Source: an uncultured Oscillospiraceae bacterium (GTDB taxonomy: Bacteria; Bacillota; Clostridia; Oscillospirales; Oscillospiraceae). From it: a stretch of DNA of 7,771 nucleotides. A program made the translations under genes and the position numbers. Location of the stretch: contig CAKTZP010000103.1 of NCBI GenBank assembly GCA_934636045.1, positions 1-7,771 of the forward strand, in the 5' to 3' direction. The notes under the pieces are model-generated. The model saw nothing but the letters and a program-made list of their open reading frames with translations. It did not search any database and was not told the origin of the DNA. Positions 5,006 through 7,771 of the stretch are shown here, piece after piece (the first letter of the stretch is position 1; each line of letters begins with the position of its first letter).

Positions 5006-6384
5006 AGCAGCCCCGCAATGGTCTCCAGCGCAGCCGGAACACATGCCGTATCCAGACAGGCGTAGTTAAACACCATGCTTCCCTGTCCGCCCGGCCGGTT
5101 GCGGTAGTCGCTCAAAAAACGGACGGAAAGCCCGGCCGCCGCTGCGCGGCGCTCCAGCTCGGCATCCGGAAGCTCGGTCTTCAATTGCAGCAAAAAATGC
5201 GTTCCGGCGTTTTCCTCCATAACGCGACAGCGGTCGCGAATGGGGCTTTGCTCGATCTGCGCGAGGAGCACGGCGCGTTTTTCACGGTAGCGCTTGCGCA
5301 GTCGGTTCAAATGCCGCTCATAGTCGCCCGATGAAATGAACCGCGCGAGCGTATACTGCTCAAACGACGGGACGGCGCAGGAATAAAAGCTCAGCCGCTG
5401 CCGCAGCCGCGCCAGCAGCTGCGGCGGGAGGCAGACATAGCCAATGCGCAGCGACGGCGCGATGGTCTGAGAAAAGGTACTTAAATACAGCACCCGCTGC
5501 CGAGTGTCCAGCGAAAACAGCGGCGGCACGGGCTTGCCGGAATGGCGCAGCTCGCTGTCGTAGTCATCCTCCAGAATATAGCGCTCCGGCGCAGCATACG
5601 CCCACGCCAGCAGCTCGCTGCGACGGCGGGCAGGCATCACAATCCCGGTCGGGAAATGGTGCGCCGGGGAGATATGGGCAATCTGCGCCGCGCTTTCCTC
5701 CAGCGCTCGAACGCTCATGCCCTCATCGTCAAGCGGAATATGGCACACTGCCGCGTCATTGACCTGATAGATGTTGGTGATTTTGGGATAGCCTGGATCC
5801 TCTACCGCGTAGCGGCACTGTCTTCCGAGCAGCTGTACCATCAGGCCGTAGAGATACTCATTGCCCGCGCCGACGACGATCTGCTCCGGCGCAACGCGCA
5901 GCCCGCGCACGCGGTACAAATGTCCGGCAATGGCCTCGCGCAGCTCCAGTGCGCCGCGAAAATCAACCGGCTGCAGCAGCGCCTTTCCGCGGTCGGAAAT
6001 CACGGTGCGCATCGTCCTCGCCCAAACAGAAAACGGGAACGGCACATCCTCTCCCCCGCCGCCGCTCAGATCCAGCAGCGGCTCCTTCGTCTGCGGCTCG
6101 GCAAAGGCTCGCTGCGGCAGCTCCGCCGGCGGCGGTGCAGCACCGATCGCGCAGACAAACACACCGCTGCGCTCGCGCGACTCCGCATACCCCTCCGCGA
6201 TCAGCTGGGTATAAGCGTTTTCCACCGTAACGGTGCTCACACCGAGATTTGCCGCCAGCGTGCGCCGTGAGGGCAGCCGCGTTCCCGCCGCCAGACGCCC
6301 GGCACGGATATCCTCGCGGATGAGTTCATAGAGCGCGGCATACAGGCTCTTGCCGCTCCCTTTCTCTAAGGTATAGGTCAACAT
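5002..6384 (-). CDS. MocR-family transcriptional regulator (GntR HTH plus aminotransferase-like domain), PdxR-like
   Basis: MocR regulators join a GntR-type winged HTH to a fold-type I aminotransferase domain that normally senses pyridoxal phosphate or a derived adduct. The 460-residue product has the HTH at about 11-77 (GTRLPSRRTLAANLGVSTVT at 34-53), a linker at about 78-110, then the aminotransferase part with GAGNEYLYGLM (172-182), EDPGYPK (195-201), HISPAHHFPTGIVMPARRR (237-255), and EDDYDSELRHSGKP (272-285). The usual PLP-lysine motif reads STFSQTIAPSLRIGY (302-316): Gln306, encoded by CAG at 5469-5467, stands where Lys normally forms the Schiff base. PLP may bind non-covalently, or another ligand may be sensed. 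The ATG at 6384 has GGAG (6396-6393) eight bases upstream. The gene is divergent from the ECF S component, the usual position for a local regulator, and convergent with ytvI, overlapping it by four bases. Confidence 0.92.
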   Translation of the reverse strand: MLTYTLEKGSGKSLYAALYELIREDIRAGRLAAGTRLPSRRTLAANLGVSTVTVENAYTQLIAEGYAESRERSGVFVCAIGAAPPPAELPQRAFAEPQTKEPLLDLSGGGGEDVPFPFSVWARTMRTVISDRGKALLQPVDFRGALELREAIAGHLYRVRGLRVAPEQIVVGAGNEYLYGLMVQLLGRQCRYAVEDPGYPKITNIYQVNDAAVCHIPLDDEGMSVRALEESAAQIAHISPAHHFPTGIVMPARRRSELLAWAYAAPERYILEDDYDSELRHSGKPVPPLFSLDTRQRVLYLSTFSQTIAPSLRIGYVCLPPQLLARLRQRLSFYSCAVPSFEQYTLARFISSGDYERHLNRLRKRYREKRAVLLAQIEQSPIRDRCRVMEENAGTHFLLQLKTELPDAELERRAAAAGLSVRFLSDYRNRPGGQGSMVFNYACLDTACVPAALETIAGLL

Positions 6385-6430
6385 TGGCTGATCTCCAATC
6401 TGGTATTATCAAATATTCTTATTTTGGTTC

Positions 6431-6465
6431 TTTTAATCATGCCAATTTGCAGTATAATCATTTTA
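6431..6465 (+). promoter_or_regulatory. Probable promoter of the ECF-UPF0340 operon, with poor -35
   Basis: A perfect TATAAT is at 6453-6458. No good -35 exists: the best spaced hexamer is TTTTAA (6431-6436, 16-base spacer), matching only three positions. Such promoters often need an activator, which suits a divergently encoded MocR protein. The leader would be about 30 bases. Confidence 0.5.
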
Positions 6466-6479
6466 TTCCAAAAATGCAA
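6445..6479 (-). promoter_or_regulatory. Sigma-A-type promoter of the MocR gene
   Basis: On the minus strand TTGCAT (6479-6474) and TATACT (6456-6451) are 17 bases apart, the same boxes and spacing as the ACP-like gene's promoter. The leader would be about 60 nucleotides. The -35 lies just before the ECF ribosome binding site and the -10 overlaps the plus-strand TATAAT. Confidence 0.65.
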
Positions 6480-6493
6480 GGGGAAAAATCACA

Positions 6494-7021
6494 ATGAGAA
6501 AACAATTTACCTTAAGAAAAATGGTGTTAACGGCGCTGTTCACCGCCCTGACGTGCGTCGCCACGATGCTTATTCAAATCCAAATGCCCGCAACGCAGGG
6601 CTACGTCAACATCGGCGACTGCTTCGTGCTGCTCGGCGCGTGGGTGCTGGGGCCGTGGTTTGGCGCGTTTGCCGGCGGTGTCGGCTCGGCGCTGGCCGAT
6701 CTTCTGGCCGGCTATCCGCACTACATTCCCGGCACGCTGCTCATTAAGGCCCTCATGGCCGTGATTGCCGCGCTGCTGTATCGCCAGCTCGGGAAAAAGC
6801 ACCACTATGTCGGCCAGCTCGTCGGCGGCGTCGCTGCGGAGCTGTGGATGGTGCTGGGTTACTTTGTCTATGCTTGGCTGATTCTCGGCAAGGGTCTGGC
6901 CGCCGCTTCGAGCATTCCCGGAAACCTCCTGCAGGGCGTCATTGGCCTCGTTGCCGCAATCGCGCTGGTCGCCGCGCTGCGCGAAAGCAAGACGCTGGAG
7001 AAGGTGAACGTCAATGGATGA
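6494..7021 (+). CDS. ECF transporter S component (predicted vitamin uptake)
   Basis: S components bind a vitamin or similar micronutrient in the membrane and dock onto a shared EcfA-EcfA'-T module. The 175-residue product is very hydrophobic, with about six membrane segments (roughly 10-28, 42-63, 66-75, 80-97, 107-132 and 145-163). The first helix carries the small-residue motif ALFTA (14-18), matching the AxxxA contact with the T component. Family-like blocks are GYVNIGDCFVLLGAWVLGP (36-54), GGVGSALADLLAGYPHYIPG (61-80) and KALMAVIAAL (85-94). The substrate cannot be read from sequence; the adjacent PdxR-like MocR gene makes a pyridoxine-type compound the leading guess. The ATG at 6494 has AAGGGGA (6478-6484) nine bases upstream. 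The last eight bases overlap the UPF0340 gene, indicating an operon. No EcfA or EcfT gene is nearby, as expected for group II systems. Confidence 0.9.
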   Translation: MRKQFTLRKMVLTALFTALTCVATMLIQIQMPATQGYVNIGDCFVLLGAWVLGPWFGAFAGGVGSALADLLAGYPHYIPGTLLIKALMAVIAALLYRQLGKKHHYVGQLVGGVAAELWMVLGYFVYAWLILGKGLAAASSIPGNLLQGVIGLVAAIALVAALRESKTLEKVNVNG

Positions 7022-7556
7022 GCTGAGAGAACAGGCGCGTCAGGCTGCGCTGGCGCTGGTAGAAAAGGCAAAGCTCAAGCCCGGCCAGATTGCCGTCGTC
7101 GGCTGCTCGACGAGCGAGATCTGCGGCAGCCGCATCGGCTCGGATTCCCGGCCGGAGGTAGCCAAGGTCGTCTTTGAGGCGATTTATTCCGTTTTTTCCG
7201 AGCATGGCGTGTATCTGGCCGCGCAGTGCTGCGAGCATTTGAACCGCGCGATCATCATCGAGCGAGCCGCTCTGCCGAACGCAGAGCCGGTCAACGTCGT
7301 TCCCCAGCCCAAGGCTGGCGGCTCGTTTGCCACGGCAGCGTACCATGCCTTCCGTGACCCGATTGCCGTGGAGTCCATCCGCGCTGACGCCGGCATGGAC
7401 ATCGGCGGAACGCTCATCGGCATGCACCTAAAGCAGGTCGCCGTTCCGCTGCGCCTCGGCATTGACCATATCGGCAGCGCAATTCTTCTCGCCGCGCGCG
7501 TCCGTCCGAAATTCATCGGCGGCATCCGCGCGATTTATGACGAATCGCTCCTGTAA
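7014..7556 (+). CDS. UPF0340 family protein (YwlG/TIGR01440)
   Basis: A soluble 180-residue protein of a conserved Firmicutes family whose function is not established. It matches the family along its length: AVVGCSTSEICGSRIGS (27-43), YLAAQCCEHLNRAIIIE (67-83), NVVPQPKAGGSFATAAY (94-110), ADAGMDIGGTLIGMHLKQVA (124-143) and RPKFIGGIRAIYDE (164-177). The conserved Cys31, Cys72, Cys73, Glu74 and His75, together with the Asp-rich block at 125-129, resemble an active or metal/ligand-binding site, which is inference. The ATG at 7014 lies inside the end of the ECF gene, with GGAGAAGG (6997-7004) upstream; the 8-base overlap implies translational coupling. Being in an operon with an ECF S component next to a MocR regulator suggests work on the imported compound or a derivative. 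There is no signal peptide or membrane segment. A strong hairpin follows 23 bases after the stop. Confidence 0.92.
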   Translation: MDELREQARQAALALVEKAKLKPGQIAVVGCSTSEICGSRIGSDSRPEVAKVVFEAIYSVFSEHGVYLAAQCCEHLNRAIIIERAALPNAEPVNVVPQPKAGGSFATAAYHAFRDPIAVESIRADAGMDIGGTLIGMHLKQVAVPLRLGIDHIGSAILLAARVRPKFIGGIRAIYDESLL

Positions 7557-7579
7557 AGTCATCTCACCTGTTTCTATCT

Positions 7580-7610
7580 CCGGATGCACTGCCTTTGGCA
7601 GTGCATCCGG
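7580..7610 (+). terminator. Strong hairpin after UPF0340 (terminator-like, no U-tract)
   Basis: CCGGATGCACTGCC (7580-7593) pairs perfectly with GGCAGTGCATCCGG (7597-7610) around a TTT loop. It is in the right place to end the ECF-UPF0340 transcript, but the next bases (TCAGACTGTC) are not T-rich on either strand. It may instead protect the mRNA 3' end. A T-run (7632-7636) occurs only 21 bases later. Confidence 0.5.
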
Positions 7611-7633
7611 TCAGACTGTCAAAGAAGTCCGTT

Positions 7634-7763
7634 TTTGTCATTGCGAGGCCCTGCAAGGGCCGTGGCAATCTCGCAGAATTGTTTTGATTTTCAGATGATT
7701 TTCGGCGAATTCGAAACTGCCTGCATGAGATTGCCACGTCGCTTCGCTCCTCGCAATGACAAG
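7634..7763. repeat. Dispersed imperfect-palindrome repeat (MITE/REP-like)
   Basis: TTGTCATTGCGAGG (7635-7648) pairs with CCTCGCAATGACAA (7749-7762). Further in, CGTGGCAATCTC (7661-7672) pairs with GAGATTGCCACG (7727-7738). Between these stems each side has its own small hairpin: GGCCCT/AGGGCC around GCA (7647-7661) on the left and CGCTTCG-type on the right (about 7740-7746). The roughly 54-base centre is AT-rich and non-coding. This GTCATTGCGAGG / GTGGCAATCTC pattern is one I recognise as common in dispersed copies in bacterial genomes, but the copy number here was not checked. Confidence 0.7.
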
Positions 7764-7771
7764 AGGGTACT

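Noticed and set aside
5542..6270. Long 242-residue plus-strand frame inside the MocR gene
   Set aside because: It is antisense to a clearly conserved regulator, is Arg/Ala/His-rich and compositionally biased, and has no Shine-Dalgarno; typical of GC-rich antisense frames.

Overview
The window looks like chromosomal core DNA from an endospore-forming member of the Clostridia, probably an Oscillospiraceae/Ruminococcaceae-type gut anaerobe. The evidence is the spore protease gene gpr, the forespore sigma factor gene sigG and a YtvI-type sporulation membrane protein, together with GC-rich coding regions, AT-rich promoters and consensus AGGAGG ribosome binding sites. No phage genes, transposase genes, CRISPR array or tRNA genes are visible.

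Layout. On the minus strand are the start of recG (1-210, cut by the window edge) and rpsT (557-820) with its terminator. An unexplained non-coding stretch of about 200 bases lies between them. Divergent from rpsT is gpr (979-1818, plus), followed after a structured, repeat-rich 375-base gap by sigG (2194-2973, plus). Next come two minus-strand genes: a 75-residue acyl-carrier-protein-like gene (3087-3314) and a PheB-type HTH-ACT gene (3429-3869). Divergent from the ACT gene is ytvI (3971-5005, plus), whose stop codon overlaps that of a convergent MocR-family regulator gene (5002-6384, minus). Divergent from the regulator are two overlapping plus-strand genes, an ECF transporter S component (6494-7021) and a UPF0340/YwlG protein (7014-7556). 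The window ends in a strong hairpin and a long imperfect palindrome typical of a dispersed MITE/REP-like repeat.

How the genes fit together. Two themes are visible. The first is the forespore programme: sigma-G (sigG), one of its classical targets (gpr) and ytvI. The regions in front of gpr and ytvI both contain sequences resembling sigma-F/sigma-G promoters, and the sigG leader has a hairpin directly before its Shine-Dalgarno sequence. The second is a probable vitamin-type uptake module: a MocR (GntR-HTH plus aminotransferase-fold) regulator divergent from an ECF S component, with UPF0340 translationally coupled to it. Pyridoxine or a related compound is the best guess for the ligand, but the sequence does not prove it.

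Most notable points: the ACP-like protein has Arg where the phosphopantetheine Ser normally sits; the MocR protein has Gln where the PLP-binding Lys normally sits; GPR starts almost at its mature N-terminus, with no room for a propeptide; and the mocR and ECF promoters appear to share their -10 region on opposite strands.
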